Origin: Flavobacteriaceae bacterium
Lineage (GTDB): Bacteria > Bacteroidota > Bacteroidia > Flavobacteriales > Flavobacteriaceae
DNA length: 64,000 bases
Assembly: GCA_029243245.1 (NCBI GenBank)
Contig: JAQWSK010000010.1
Coordinates: 124,001 to 188,000 of the forward strand
Direction: 5' to 3'
Positions 9,701 to 18,149 of the stretch are shown piece after piece (position 1 is the stretch's first letter; every line of letters starts with the position of its first letter). The notes below the pieces were generated by a model, which did not search any database, was not told where the DNA came from, and saw nothing but the letters and a program-made list of their open reading frames with translations. A program made the position numbers and the translations under genes.

Positions 9701-9909
9701 TTGGGGTTATCTTTTACTCCAGTTACAGCTGCTGACCGACCACCTCTAAAAGGTCCTATCTCACGAAATTTAAGACTCTCATGAATACTGTTCTCATAAG
9801 AAACTGTTTTAACGTATTGTTTTTTTCTCTGACCAAAAACATTAGTTACCAAAAAGATTATCAAAACCTGACTAACTCCTTTTAATATTGATTTACTAAA
9901 ATTTTTCAT
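6778..9909 (-). CDS. Secreted sortilin/VPS10-type beta-propeller protein (paralogue 1)
   Basis: A 1043-residue exported protein. I start at the ATG at 9909, which gives a clean signal peptide ending at VFGQ; an upstream in-frame start at 9954 would only add a polar tail. The bulk (about 40-750) consists of propeller blades with Asp-box repeats (VWKTEDAGKTY, VWKSVDAGKTW, VYKSTNGGITW), starting with IGPFRGGRS. Then come an Ig-like region with DGMIFWSASFSGAKS and a charged helical C-terminus (about 900-1043). Such proteins are often labelled 'glycosyl hydrolase', but no sialidase active site is evident. Role unknown. Paralogues lie at 32162 and 57978; the latter has the same architecture. No T9SS sorting domain. 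Confidence 0.88.
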   Translation of the reverse strand: MKNFSKSILKGVSQVLIIFLVTNVFGQRKKQYVKTVSYENSIHESLKFREIGPFRGGRSAAVTGVKDNPNLYYFGATGGGVWKTEDAGKTYENISDGYFGGSIGSIAIAPNDPNVIYVGGGEVTVRGNVSSGSGVWKSVDAGKTWSFSGLPNSRHIPRIVIDSKNSDIVYAAVLGNIYKPTKERGVYKSTNGGITWNKVLFVNDQAGAVELQMDPKNSRILYVSTWNLKRTPYSLNSGGPGSLLWKSTDSGNTWSKISDNQGFAKGILGIIGVTVSPVNPERVFAIVENKDKGGVYRSDNGGETWKYVNSSRALRQRAWYYSKIYADTKNQDIVYVMNVSYHKSIDGGKTFKSNRAPHGDHHDLWIAPEDNNRMIIADDGGAQISNNGGLDWSTYYNQPTAQFYRVTTDNAFPFRIYVAQQDNSTIRVQHRSEGRFITEDNWEATAGGESAHIAVDPNNNDIVYGGSYGGFLTRVNHKTGSVRGINVWPDNPMGYGAEGMKYRFQWNFPIFFSNHNTKKLFTLSNHVHVSENEGQSWKIISHDLTRNDPEKLKSSGGPITQDNTGVEYYSTLFAASESRLADGEIWVGSDDGLVHLTRNGGDSWENITPPKAPKLLMINSIETAYFNSGKAYIAGTSYKTGDFKPYLYKTHDYGKTWKKIVNGIKPEHFTRVLRSDPARQGLLYAGTESGLYISFDDGESWSSFQKNLPIVPVTDIIIKNNSLIVATQGRGIWIIDDLTVIHQINVSTHNNQINLFAPKDSYRMRGYGGMSSKTAGTNLENGVIVYYNIKKYDSSKDSISLSFSDMNGKTIKTYSNYDNQNNLKVKEGSNKFVWDTKHDGAEELDGMIFWSASFSGAKSIPGKYLVTLNKNGKKNSQPFEILIDPRSEVEISDIEKQLNFVNAVNKTVDKAHKAIKKIRKINSRLKEFESNFTELNSVAELISESKQLRKKLSEIEKVLYQTQNRSNQDPLNFPIKLTNKLGHLNRLVTLNDFPPTDQDESVRVEITGKVENQLKILKLLTEKEIKDFNEQFARLELDYLKLD

Positions 9910-9977
9910 TTTTTCTGTTTTATTAGAACAAATTACAAAACAAATTTTGATCACTCAAAATCAAAAATTTAAATGAT

Positions 9978-11318
9978 TTAAATAATCTCTTTTTTTAAGC
10001 TTTTAAATAAAAAATATCCCGTCACTATTGTTGCTATCAATTCTCCTAACGGAAATGCAATCCAAACTCCAATTACACCCATTTTATTTGATAAAATAAA
10101 TAATAAAGGAATGAAGAAAAACCCTTGACGCGTGAGCGTTAAAAGTAACGCTGGAAGAGCTTTACCAATTGCTTGAAAATACGCAGCCCCAATAAATTGA
10201 ATTCCAATAATTGGTGTGGCGGCAAAAACCCATCGAAGAGCCAATGGCGTTTGATTTAAAACTTCTAAATCATCTGTAAATACTTTAACAATAGCTTCAG
10301 CAAAAGAAAAAATTAAAGCAAAAACAATGCTTGCTAAAATACTTGAAAAAATGATCGCTTTTTTCACAGCATCGAATACTCTATCCACGTTTTTAGCCCC
10401 ATAATTGAATGCTGCAATAGGGATAAACCCTTGCGTTATTCCAATTACAGGAAAAAGAGCAAACATTAACATTCTACTTATTATTGCATAAACTGCAACT
10501 GTCATTTCTCCTCCTGAGGTAAATAATATATTATTAACTAATAAAACAACTATACTAATCATGGCTTGTCTTGCCAGAGTAACTGATCCTAAAGAAGATA
10601 TTTCTTTAACTAAAGGAAACGAGAACAAAAAATCATTTAGTTTAAGCTTTAATTCCGATTTATTAGAGGTAAAAAAATATAAGATATAAGTAGCAGTAAC
10701 TACATATGAGATTGTAGTGGCCCATGCTGCTCCAGTCATCCCATAATCAAAATGATAAATTAAAATGTAATCTAAAAGTAAATTAGTAATTGAAGGAATC
10801 ATCATTGCATACATTGCATATTTAGGTTTCCCTTCAGCTCTCATTGTATTATTTCCCATCATACAAAAACCCAGAACAGGAACTCCATAAAGAACGATTA
10901 CATAATATGTCTTAGCTAATTCATATAGTTTGCCTTTTCCACCAAATGCAGGAATTAAAAATTCCAAAAAAAATAGTCCTAAAAAAACTAGAGTTAGTGT
11001 TACAAAAAATGTTAAAGTGATTTGATTTCCAAAAGTTTTATTTGCTTTAGAAATGTTTTTATTTCCTAAGGCTCTTGAAATAATTGAACCTCCTCCTATA
11101 CCTATAGCCATACCTAAAGCAGCAATAAAAAAAGATACTGGCAATACAACATTTATTGCCGCGATGGCATTTGAACCAATCCATTGACCAACAAAAACAG
11201 TGTCAATTAGAATGTTTAGAGACATAACTAAAATTCCTACTGATGCAGGAACTCCTTGACGAACTAGTAATTTAAATATAGGGTCAATACCTAAACGTTC
11301 AGATATGTTATTCTCCAT
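9978..11318 (-). CDS. MATE family efflux transporter
   Basis: A 446-residue inner-membrane transporter with about twelve helices in two MatE repeats (LVRQGVPASVGILVMSLNILIDTVFVGQWIG in the first repeat and SLGSVTLARQAMISIVVLLVNN in the second). It exports cationic drugs or metabolites in exchange for sodium or protons; the substrate cannot be read. The ATG at 11318 (MENNISERLG) is two bases from the hemH stop, whereas a start at 11354 would overlap hemH by 35 bases, so I chose the shorter form. Co-transcription with hemH is likely, but a porphyrin export role would be speculation. Confidence 0.9.
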   Translation of the reverse strand: MENNISERLGIDPIFKLLVRQGVPASVGILVMSLNILIDTVFVGQWIGSNAIAAINVVLPVSFFIAALGMAIGIGGGSIISRALGNKNISKANKTFGNQITLTFFVTLTLVFLGLFFLEFLIPAFGGKGKLYELAKTYYVIVLYGVPVLGFCMMGNNTMRAEGKPKYAMYAMMIPSITNLLLDYILIYHFDYGMTGAAWATTISYVVTATYILYFFTSNKSELKLKLNDFLFSFPLVKEISSLGSVTLARQAMISIVVLLVNNILFTSGGEMTVAVYAIISRMLMFALFPVIGITQGFIPIAAFNYGAKNVDRVFDAVKKAIIFSSILASIVFALIFSFAEAIVKVFTDDLEVLNQTPLALRWVFAATPIIGIQFIGAAYFQAIGKALPALLLTLTRQGFFFIPLLFILSNKMGVIGVWIAFPLGELIATIVTGYFLFKSLKKEII

Positions 11319-11319
11319 A

Positions 11320-12351
11320 TTATATTTCAACAGTTGATAAAGTCCATTCTTCAATCCATCTACTCAATACTTTAACCCAATCATCACGATCATTTATACA
11401 AGGAATAACATGTAGATTCTTTCCTCCATTTTGTTCAAAACCTTCTACCGCTTCCAAACCTATTTCCTCTAAAGTTTCCAAACAATCTGAAACAAATGCA
11501 GGGGTTACAATTGCAAGTTCTTTTATGCCTTTTTCTGCAAAAGAAACAATAGTCTTATCAGTATACGGTTTCAGCCAAGAACCTAAAATTGAAACTCTTG
11601 ATTGAAAAGTGGTTGTATATGTGCCTTCTTTTAGCTCCAGATATTCTGCAACTTTTAATGACGTGATTTTACATTGATGCCGATAGCAATATTGGTGGGC
11701 AGGAGATTTTGAGAAACAACATTTTCCATCTATTTTACAATGTGATTTTGTTATATCTGATTTTCGAATATGTCTTTCTGGAATACCATGATAAGAAAAT
11801 AGAAGATGTTCCCAATTTCTTCCTTGCAAAGCCTCTTGAATCGAATTTCCAAGAACTCTAATATAATCTGGATGATTATAAAATGATGGCAATGGTGTAA
11901 ATTTAATATGAGGAAAAAATTCAGCTCTTATCTTTTCAGCCAAAACTAAAATAGTTTCAGTTGTAGCCATTGCAAATTGAGGATATAATGGAACTATTAA
12001 AACCTCTCTAATACCTTGCTTATTTAGAATATCCAATCCACTATGAATTGAGGGTTTTCCATAGCGCATTGCAAGAGTTATTGGAATGGATACTTTCGTT
12101 TGAACTTTTTCCATTAGTCTTTCAGAAAGAACTATTAATGGTGAACCTTTATCCCACCATATTTTATTATATGCTTCCGCAGATTTTTTTGGTCTGGTAT
12201 TTAAAATAATGCCTTTTACTAAAAATGTTCGAACACATTTAGGTAAATCAATTACCCTTCCATCCATCAAAAACTCATCTAAATAACTCCTTACATCTTT
12301 AATGTTAGTGCTTTCAGGAGAGCCCAGATTGACTAAAAGTACACCCTTCAT
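11320..12351 (-). CDS. hemH: Ferrochelatase
   Basis: A 343-residue ferrochelatase that inserts Fe2+ into protoporphyrin IX, the last step of protoheme synthesis. The family start (VLLVNLGSPES), the IWWDKGSPL segment and the catalytic FSYHGIPERH with His188 are all present. A Cys-rich stretch, C205, C211, C212, C222 and C227, follows the active site. Related internal cysteines bind a [2Fe-2S] cluster in some microbial ferrochelatases, and whether they do here is unknown. The gene starts nine bases after the AraC gene stop and is followed within two bases by the MATE gene, suggesting one transcript. Confidence 0.96.
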   Translation of the reverse strand: MKGVLLVNLGSPESTNIKDVRSYLDEFLMDGRVIDLPKCVRTFLVKGIILNTRPKKSAEAYNKIWWDKGSPLIVLSERLMEKVQTKVSIPITLAMRYGKPSIHSGLDILNKQGIREVLIVPLYPQFAMATTETILVLAEKIRAEFFPHIKFTPLPSFYNHPDYIRVLGNSIQEALQGRNWEHLLFSYHGIPERHIRKSDITKSHCKIDGKCCFSKSPAHQYCYRHQCKITSLKVAEYLELKEGTYTTTFQSRVSILGSWLKPYTDKTIVSFAEKGIKELAIVTPAFVSDCLETLEEIGLEAVEGFEQNGGKNLHVIPCINDRDDWVKVLSRWIEEWTLSTVEI

Positions 12352-12360
12352 TAATTTTTT

Positions 12361-13242
12361 TTACGAAGATACTGACATTAAATATTTTTTAGGTGTAGTG
12401 CCATACTTCTTTTTAAAAGCAACTATAAAATGGCTAGCTGTACTATACCCCAACTTAAGTCCAACCTCATTAACATTGTAGTTTTGTGTCTCTAACATTC
12501 TTTGAGCTTCAGTCATTTTGTGATCCAATAAATATCCGTATACAGTATCTCCATATAATTGTTTAAAGCCCTCTTTTAATTTTTTTAAACTTAAACCAAT
12601 CTCTTGGGATAAATAATGCAATGTTGGAGGTTCAGACATTCTTTCTAAAATAATTTCTTTAGCCTGTCTAATTTTTCTAACATTTTCTTCATCAGCTAAA
12701 AAAGGACATTGCTCTAAATCAGTATCATCATTTTTATTGAAGTATAGACTAAGCAGTTCGTATACCTTGCCTTTGAGATAAAGAGCTCTCATGCTGTCAT
12801 GAACTTTTGCCTGAAGGATTTGACTAAGAATAACAGCTATGTTTGGAGAAAAAACTCGATCATCATAAAATTTTCTTTTACTGTTCTCTGGATTTAAAAA
12901 AATGATATGATTCGCATCATTTGAAAATAAGTTATGAAATTTTGAAATTGATATTATGATACTTACAAGCCAACTATTAGGTTGTAATTTTAAATTTAGA
13001 GGTAAATCTTGTGTCGGATTAAAAAGCAAAACTGCATGTTCTTCATTCACAGTAAATTCATAATTTCCATCATTAAATAAAAGTTTCCCCGATCCTTTTA
13101 AACAAAAATGAAATTGGATATACTCTCTGGTTACTGACATTTTTTTTTGTAATATTTTATCCTTATTATTTTCATAGCGAACAACTAAGAACCCTCTCTC
13201 TATTAAAGTCTTTTCCTTTGAACTTTTATCGATATTTTCCAT
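12361..13242 (-). CDS. AraC family transcriptional regulator
   Basis: A 293-residue regulator with a cupin-like N-terminal effector domain (about 20-170) and a C-terminal AraC double helix-turn-helix (about 190-290; LHYLSQEIGLSLKKLKEGFKQ and the recognition segment AQRMLETQNYNVNEVGLKLGYS). It is divergent from hemA and upstream of hemH in the same direction. That makes it the natural candidate for controlling both arms of the heme genes; this is inferred from position only. An imperfect inverted repeat lies 15 bases upstream of its start and could be its own operator. The effector is unknown. Confidence 0.9.
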   Translation of the reverse strand: MENIDKSSKEKTLIERGFLVVRYENNKDKILQKKMSVTREYIQFHFCLKGSGKLLFNDGNYEFTVNEEHAVLLFNPTQDLPLNLKLQPNSWLVSIIISISKFHNLFSNDANHIIFLNPENSKRKFYDDRVFSPNIAVILSQILQAKVHDSMRALYLKGKVYELLSLYFNKNDDTDLEQCPFLADEENVRKIRQAKEIILERMSEPPTLHYLSQEIGLSLKKLKEGFKQLYGDTVYGYLLDHKMTEAQRMLETQNYNVNEVGLKLGYSTASHFIVAFKKKYGTTPKKYLMSVSS

Positions 13243-13257
13243 ATGAACAATTGCCTT

Positions 13258-13283
13258 CCTATTTAGATAAGCTCTAAATTAGG
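13258..13283. repeat. Imperfect inverted repeat upstream of the AraC gene
   Basis: The arms CCTATTTAG (13258-13266) and CTAAATTAGG (13274-13283) are reverse complements except for a one-base insertion, separated by seven bases. It sits in the 190-base AraC-hemA divergent region, close to the AraC start. It could be an operator or a leader hairpin. The rest of that region shows only a promoter -7 box for hemA. Confidence 0.35.
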
Positions 13284-13401
13284 CGGTGTTTTAAATACCC
13301 TAAAATTAATACATTTAATTAATATTGAAATAAATTTATGTAAAAAACCAAAGTCGGTATTAATAATTCGTTTATCGTTATTTTTTCATTTATCTCAAAA
13401 T

Positions 13402-13409
13402 TACTTTTG
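13402..13409 (+). promoter_or_regulatory. Promoter -7 element (TACTTTTG) for the hem operon
   Basis: TACTTTTG matches TAnnTTTG exactly and is 23 bases before the hemA TTG codon, which would give a very short leader. The -33 region at the right distance is only AT-rich (GTTATT), so activation by a regulator such as the divergent AraC protein is possible. Confidence 0.5.
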
Positions 13410-13432
13410 CGACAAAGTTTAGATAATCAGGT

Positions 13433-14620
13433 TTGGGTTCAAAAAAAATTTTTGCTGTAGGTCTAAGTTATAAACAAGCTTCACTTTCTGTTAGGGAATC
13501 TTTCAGTCTTTCCTTAGAATCTTCTAAAGCGTTATTAAATCATGCAAAAAAAATTGGCATTTCTGAATTACTGATTAATAGTACATGTAACAGAACTGAG
13601 CTTTACGGACTTACTGAAAAATCAAATGATCTAATTAGGCTACTTTGTGAGTTTTCAAAAGGAGAAATAAATACATTTAATAGAGTTGGATATTCATTAG
13701 AAGGGAAGAAGGCAATTAATCATATTTTCAGAGTAGGTTCAGGTCTTGAAAGTCAAATTCTTGGAGATTTTGAAATAATAGGACAACTAAAGAAATCCTT
13801 TTACTATTCAAAAAAATTAAATATGGCTAATGGCTTTTTAGAAAGAATGATTAATACTGTTATACAAGCAAGTAAACGTGTTAAAACTGAAACTGGAATC
13901 TCTTCTGGAGCAACTTCAGTTTCATTTGCCGCTGTCCAATACATTCTTAAGAACGTTAAGAATATATCTAAGAAAAATATACTTCTTTATGGAGCTGGTA
14001 AAATTGGAAAAAATACTTGTAAAAACCTTATTAAACATACTAAAAATGATCATATCGTTTTAATTAATCGCACAAAAGAGCGAGCTGAAAAAATAGCCGG
14101 TAAATTTAAGGTGAAGGTAAAGCCTCATAATGAGCTAGGTACTGAAATTAGAAAAGCGGATGTGTTAATAGTTGCAACTGGAGCAGAACATCCAACAATT
14201 AACAAAAATCTTATTAAGTGTACAAGTCCACTTTTAGTTATAGATCTTTCGTTGCCTAGAAATGTAGTTCCTGAAATAAGTGAAATTAATCACGTTTCAC
14301 TAATCCATGTTGATGAGTTATCAAAAATAACTGATGAAACACTAGTAAAAAGAAGAAAACATTTAAATAAAGCTGAAGAAATAATCAATGAAGTGACTTC
14401 AGATTTTAACAAATGGTTAAATCATAGAAAATATGCGCCATTTCTAAATGCAATTAAAACCCATCTAGAGAAACCCGCTTCAGGCCTAGAAGAAGCCGCA
14501 TCAAAATTTACTGGTCAAGTTGCAAGCTACCTTAAAGATAATCCAGAAAATGCATCTCACACAATGGATTTATTAATCGACCTTTTTGAACTTGAATTAG
14601 AAGAAAATGTCAAAGCGTGA
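13433..14620 (+). CDS. hemA: Glutamyl-tRNA reductase
   Basis: A 395-residue enzyme of the C5 pathway that reduces glutamyl-tRNA(Glu) with NADPH to glutamate-1-semialdehyde, the first committed step of tetrapyrrole synthesis. The N-terminal catalytic domain has STCNRTE with the nucleophile Cys52; the NADPH domain has LLYGAGKIGKNTCKNL (about 185-200); a helical dimerisation domain ends the protein. The start is a TTG at 13433. A stop lies at 13424-13426 and the next ATG is well inside the catalytic domain, so TTG is the only workable start. It is first in a tight operon and overlaps hemC by 14 bases. Confidence 0.96.
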   Translation: MGSKKIFAVGLSYKQASLSVRESFSLSLESSKALLNHAKKIGISELLINSTCNRTELYGLTEKSNDLIRLLCEFSKGEINTFNRVGYSLEGKKAINHIFRVGSGLESQILGDFEIIGQLKKSFYYSKKLNMANGFLERMINTVIQASKRVKTETGISSGATSVSFAAVQYILKNVKNISKKNILLYGAGKIGKNTCKNLIKHTKNDHIVLINRTKERAEKIAGKFKVKVKPHNELGTEIRKADVLIVATGAEHPTINKNLIKCTSPLLVIDLSLPRNVVPEISEINHVSLIHVDELSKITDETLVKRRKHLNKAEEIINEVTSDFNKWLNHRKYAPFLNAIKTHLEKPASGLEEAASKFTGQVASYLKDNPENASHTMDLLIDLFELELEENVKA

Positions 14621-15521
14621 AATTCGAATCGGAACTAGAAAAAGTAAATTAGCACTATGGCAAGCAAAAGCTGTAGCAAATAAATTAAAAAAAATGGGCT
14701 ATAATCCTTCTATTATGCCTATTACAAGTGAAGGAGATCTCAATTTGACTCAACCTATTTATTCAATTGGGATTCAAGGTGTTTTTACAAGAACACTTGA
14801 TAAAGCACTTTTAAATAACACCATAGATCTTGCTGTACATAGCCTTAAAGACGTTCCTACAAAAATTCCAGTAGGAATTATTTTAAATTCAGTCTTAGAA
14901 AGAGGTAGTCCGTATGATCTAATATTATTTGATGATAAACAGGCATTAATTAAAAAGGGGGGAATTGGTACAGGAAGTCTTAGAAGAAAAGCTCAATGGC
15001 TAAATAAATATCCTGAAGATCAAACTGAAGTAATAAGAGGAAACATTCAAACTCGATTGGAAAAGCTAAAAAAATCAAATTTGAAAGGAGTCATTTTATC
15101 AAAGGCAGGAATAGATCGCTTAGGAATTAATAAAATAAACTTTGAACTTTTAAACTGGATGATTCCTGCTCCATCTCAAGGAGCAATTGGAATTACATGT
15201 CTAGAAAATAACGCGTTAATTAGAGAAGCCTTAGGAGAAATAAACTGTGATAAAACATTTTATTGTACAACACTTGAGCGTGAATTTTTAAAAACATTAG
15301 AAGGTGGTTGTTCTGCTCCAATAGGCGGATATGCATCGATTATTGATGGTGTGGTTCATTTCAAAGGAGGGCTTTTCAGTTTGGACGGGAAAGATTCAGT
15401 TGTTTGTGAACATAAATTTTCTTTTAAAGAAGATCCCGTCTATTTGGGAAATAAAGCTGCATTAGAATTATTAAAAAACGGTGGTAATAGCATTATTGAA
15501 ATAATTAAAAATACAACGTGA
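14607..15521 (+). CDS. hemC: Hydroxymethylbilane synthase (porphobilinogen deaminase)
   Basis: A 304-residue enzyme that condenses four porphobilinogen units into hydroxymethylbilane. RIGTRKSKLALWQA at the start, the Arg-rich GTGSLRRKAQ segment and LEGGCSAPIGG, with Cys235 carrying the dipyrromethane cofactor, are diagnostic. The ATG lies inside the end of hemA (14-base overlap) and the stop overlaps the hemD GTG, so the three genes are translationally coupled. Confidence 0.97.
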   Translation: MSKREIRIGTRKSKLALWQAKAVANKLKKMGYNPSIMPITSEGDLNLTQPIYSIGIQGVFTRTLDKALLNNTIDLAVHSLKDVPTKIPVGIILNSVLERGSPYDLILFDDKQALIKKGGIGTGSLRRKAQWLNKYPEDQTEVIRGNIQTRLEKLKKSNLKGVILSKAGIDRLGINKINFELLNWMIPAPSQGAIGITCLENNALIREALGEINCDKTFYCTTLEREFLKTLEGGCSAPIGGYASIIDGVVHFKGGLFSLDGKDSVVCEHKFSFKEDPVYLGNKAALELLKNGGNSIIEIIKNTT

Positions 15522-16186
15522 TACAAATATTATCTACAAAAAAATTAAATAAAAAAACTAGATTAGCTTTTGGTGAAAATGGAATACATGCTATTGAAGC
15601 TCCAATGATAAAGACAGCACTAATAGATTTCCAATGGCCCAAAATTGAAGATGGAATAATCATAACAAGCTCAACAGCTTTAAAATCTATTTTAAAACAT
15701 AAACAATTTAGAACCATAATCAACCTCCCATTTTTTTGTGTAGGTCCTATTACCAAAAACAAATTAATTAAACTGGGATTAAAAGTTGTTTTATGTGAAA
15801 ACTCTGCTAAGGAATTATCATATAAATTAGTAGAACATTATTCCGATAAAGCATTCAACTATTTTTGCGGAAAACAAAGACTTGATATTATAGAAAATTT
15901 AATGATAACAAATAATATAAGTATAAGTTTTTCTGAGGTTTATGAAACAAAAGAAAAATCAAAAAAAGTTGAAGATAATTTTGAAGGAGTTTTGTTTTTT
16001 AGTCCATCTGCTGTAAAAAGTTTTGCGTTAAATAACTCCTTTAATTCAAAAAAGTATTTTTCCTGGGGCAATACTACTGCTAATGAAATTGCGAAACACA
16101 CCAATAATTATTTCATTTCAAAAAAACCCGAAATAAAATCATTGATTTTATTAATTAAAAAACATATAAAAAAAACCGATGCTTAA
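15518..16186 (+). CDS. hemD: Uroporphyrinogen-III synthase
   Basis: A 222-residue protein that closes hydroxymethylbilane to uroporphyrinogen III. HemD is poorly conserved. The supporting features are the two-domain length, the [14 protein letters not shown] and [16 protein letters not shown] segments, and [13 protein letters not shown] with the typical Ser-Pro-Ser/Ala in the second half. The position between hemC and hemE is strong evidence. It uses a GTG start overlapping the hemC stop by four bases, and its end overlaps hemE by eight. Confidence 0.9.
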   Translation: MIQILSTKKLNKKTRLAFGENGIHAIEAPMIKTALIDFQWPKIEDGIIITSSTALKSILKHKQFRTIINLPFFCVGPITKNKLIKLGLKVVLCENSAKELSYKLVEHYSDKAFNYFCGKQRLDIIENLMITNNISISFSEVYETKEKSKKVEDNFEGVLFFSPSAVKSFALNNSFNSKKYFSWGNTTANEIAKHTNNYFISKKPEIKSLILLIKKHIKKTDA

Positions 16187-17210
16187 AAATGATCTTTTTA
16201 TACGTGCACTAAAAGGTGAAATTGTAACAAGACCTCCTGTTTGGATCATGAGACAAGCTGGACGATATCTTCCAGCCTTTATGAAATTAAAAAATAAATA
16301 TGATTTTTTTACAAGATGTCAAACCCCTGAACTAGCTACTGAGATTACATTAATGCCAATAAATCAATTAAAACCAGATGCCGCTATTTTATTTAGTGAC
16401 ATATTAGTGGTCTTACAGGCAATGAATGTTGATGTAGAAATGAAAGATGGAATCGGTCCTTGGATTCCAGATCCAATCAAAAATAAAAAAGATTTATTTA
16501 ATATAATTGTTCCAAATATTAAAGAAAAATTAGGCTATGTTTTAGATGCTGTGAAAATGACTCAAAAAGAATTAAAGAACAGTATTCCCTTGATTGGGTT
16601 TGCTGGGTCTCCATGGACACTTCTTTGTTATGCCATTCAAGGTCAAGGCTCAAAAACTTTTGATAAAGCAAAAGCATTTTGTTTTGAACATCCTATACTA
16701 GCTCATGAATTTCTTCAAAAAATAACTGACACAACAATTTTATATTTAAAAGAAAAGGTGGCTTCTGGAGTAAATGCTGTTCAATTATTTGATTCATGGG
16801 GTGGGCTTCTTTCACCTAAAGATTATGATGAGTTTTCTTGGTATTATTTGCAACAAATTGTTTCAGAGTTAAAAAAAATTACCCCAGTAATTATTTTTGG
16901 AAAAGGTTGTTGGTTTGCTCTTAATAAAATGAGCCACTCTGGAGCATCTGCGTTGGGTATAGACTGGACATGTTCTGCTCAAAATTCTCGTTATTTAAGT
17001 GGAGGAAATATTACGCTTCAAGGAAATTTTGATCCCGCAAGGTTACTTTCACCAATTCCAAAAATCAAAAAACAAGTAACAGAAATGATAGATGAATTTG
17101 GAAAGGACAGATATATCGTTAATTTAGGTCATGGTATCTTACCCAATATTCCTTTAAGTCATGCTCAAGCTTTTATTGATTCTGTAAAACAATACGAAAA
17201 CATTAAATGA
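16179..17210 (+). CDS. hemE: Uroporphyrinogen decarboxylase
   Basis: A 343-residue cytoplasmic enzyme that removes four carboxyl groups from uroporphyrinogen III to give coproporphyrinogen [17 protein letters not shown] near the N-terminus carries the substrate-binding Arg residues, followed by ILFSDILVV with the catalytic Asp and later GFAGSPWTL and [10 protein letters not shown]. Length is normal. It overlaps hemD by eight bases and hemF by four (ATGA). Confidence 0.97.
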   Translation: MLKNDLFIRALKGEIVTRPPVWIMRQAGRYLPAFMKLKNKYDFFTRCQTPELATEITLMPINQLKPDAAILFSDILVVLQAMNVDVEMKDGIGPWIPDPIKNKKDLFNIIVPNIKEKLGYVLDAVKMTQKELKNSIPLIGFAGSPWTLLCYAIQGQGSKTFDKAKAFCFEHPILAHEFLQKITDTTILYLKEKVASGVNAVQLFDSWGGLLSPKDYDEFSWYYLQQIVSELKKITPVIIFGKGCWFALNKMSHSGASALGIDWTCSAQNSRYLSGGNITLQGNFDPARLLSPIPKIKKQVTEMIDEFGKDRYIVNLGHGILPNIPLSHAQAFIDSVKQYENIK

Positions 17211-18112
17211 AAAAAGCTTTTCTAGATTACATATATCAACTTCAAGAAATTATAACAACATCCATTGAAGAAACTGATGGAAAATCCAAGTTTAAAGAAG
17301 ATGTTTGGGAAAGATCCGAAGGAGGGGGTGGTCGTTCACGAATAATGGAGAACGGTAAGGTTTTTGAAAAAGCCGGAGTAAACATATCCGCAGTTAGTGG
17401 AGTCTTACCTGAAAGCTTAGAAAATTCTTTTAATGTAATCAACACTAATTTTTTTGCTTGCGGACTAAGTCTCGTTATTCATCCGAAAAATCCAATGGTT
17501 CCAACTGTTCATGCAAATTGTAGATATTTTGAACTATACTCTTCCAATGGGGTTTTAAAAGATCAATGGTTTGGAGGGGGGCAAGATCTTACCCCTATAT
17601 ATTTAATTGATGAAGATGCCAAGCACTTTCATGAAATATGTAAATCAGTTTGTGACAAACATTCTCCCAATTTTTATAAAATTTATAAAGAAAAGTGTGA
17701 CTCATATTTTTGGAATAAACATAGAAATGAATCACGTGGAATAGGTGGCTTGTTTTTTGATTATTTAAGGTCAGACCATAATTATAAAATTGAAGACTGG
17801 TTTTCATTTGTTAAGGATGTAGGAAATAGTTTTTTAAAAGCATACATTCCAATCGTTAATCTTAGAAAAAATTACAACTACAATTCAAACCAAAGAAATT
17901 GGCAAGAGATAAGAAGAGGTCGCTATGTTGAATTCAATTTAGTACACGACAAAGGAACTTTGTTTGGTCTTAAAACAAATGGAAGAATCGAAAGCATATT
18001 AATGAGTTTGCCTCCTAAGGTTCAATGGGTATATGATCATATTCCTGAAAAAGACTCAGAAGAAGAGAAATTAATCAAAGTATTGCAAAACCCAATAGAC
18101 TGGACTACATGA
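17207..18112 (+). CDS. hemF: Oxygen-dependent coproporphyrinogen III oxidase
   Basis: A 301-residue soluble enzyme converting coproporphyrinogen III to protoporphyrinogen IX with O2. [31 protein letters not shown] with the conserved His, [10 protein letters not shown] and the basic [16 protein letters not shown] segment are diagnostic for HemF. Use of HemF rather than the radical-SAM HemN form implies an aerobic lifestyle, though a HemN elsewhere cannot be excluded. It is coupled to hemE by an ATGA overlap. Confidence 0.97.
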   Translation: MKKAFLDYIYQLQEIITTSIEETDGKSKFKEDVWERSEGGGGRSRIMENGKVFEKAGVNISAVSGVLPESLENSFNVINTNFFACGLSLVIHPKNPMVPTVHANCRYFELYSSNGVLKDQWFGGGQDLTPIYLIDEDAKHFHEICKSVCDKHSPNFYKIYKEKCDSYFWNKHRNESRGIGGLFFDYLRSDHNYKIEDWFSFVKDVGNSFLKAYIPIVNLRKNYNYNSNQRNWQEIRRGRYVEFNLVHDKGTLFGLKTNGRIESILMSLPPKVQWVYDHIPEKDSEEEKLIKVLQNPIDWTT

Positions 18113-18114
18113 TG

Positions 18115-18122
18115 TATTTTTG
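18115..18122 (+). promoter_or_regulatory. Possible internal promoter -7 element (TATTTTTG)
   Basis: TATTTTTG between hemF and the antiporter gene fits TAnnTTTG, 28 bases before the antiporter ATG. There is no TTG at the -33 distance, so this is a weak call. It would allow the antiporter and hemB to be expressed apart from hemACDEF. Confidence 0.3.
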
Positions 18123-18149
18123 TACCTTTAAAAAACATAAAATTTTCAT

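Noticed and set aside
6778-9909. Sialidase or glycosyl hydrolase function for the Asp-box proteins
   Set aside because: Asp boxes occur in many propellers; no sialidase RIP motif or arginine triad could be identified.
9978-11354. Longer MATE start overlapping hemH
   Set aside because: The extra residues are not family-like, and the ATG at 11318 fits directly after the hemH stop.
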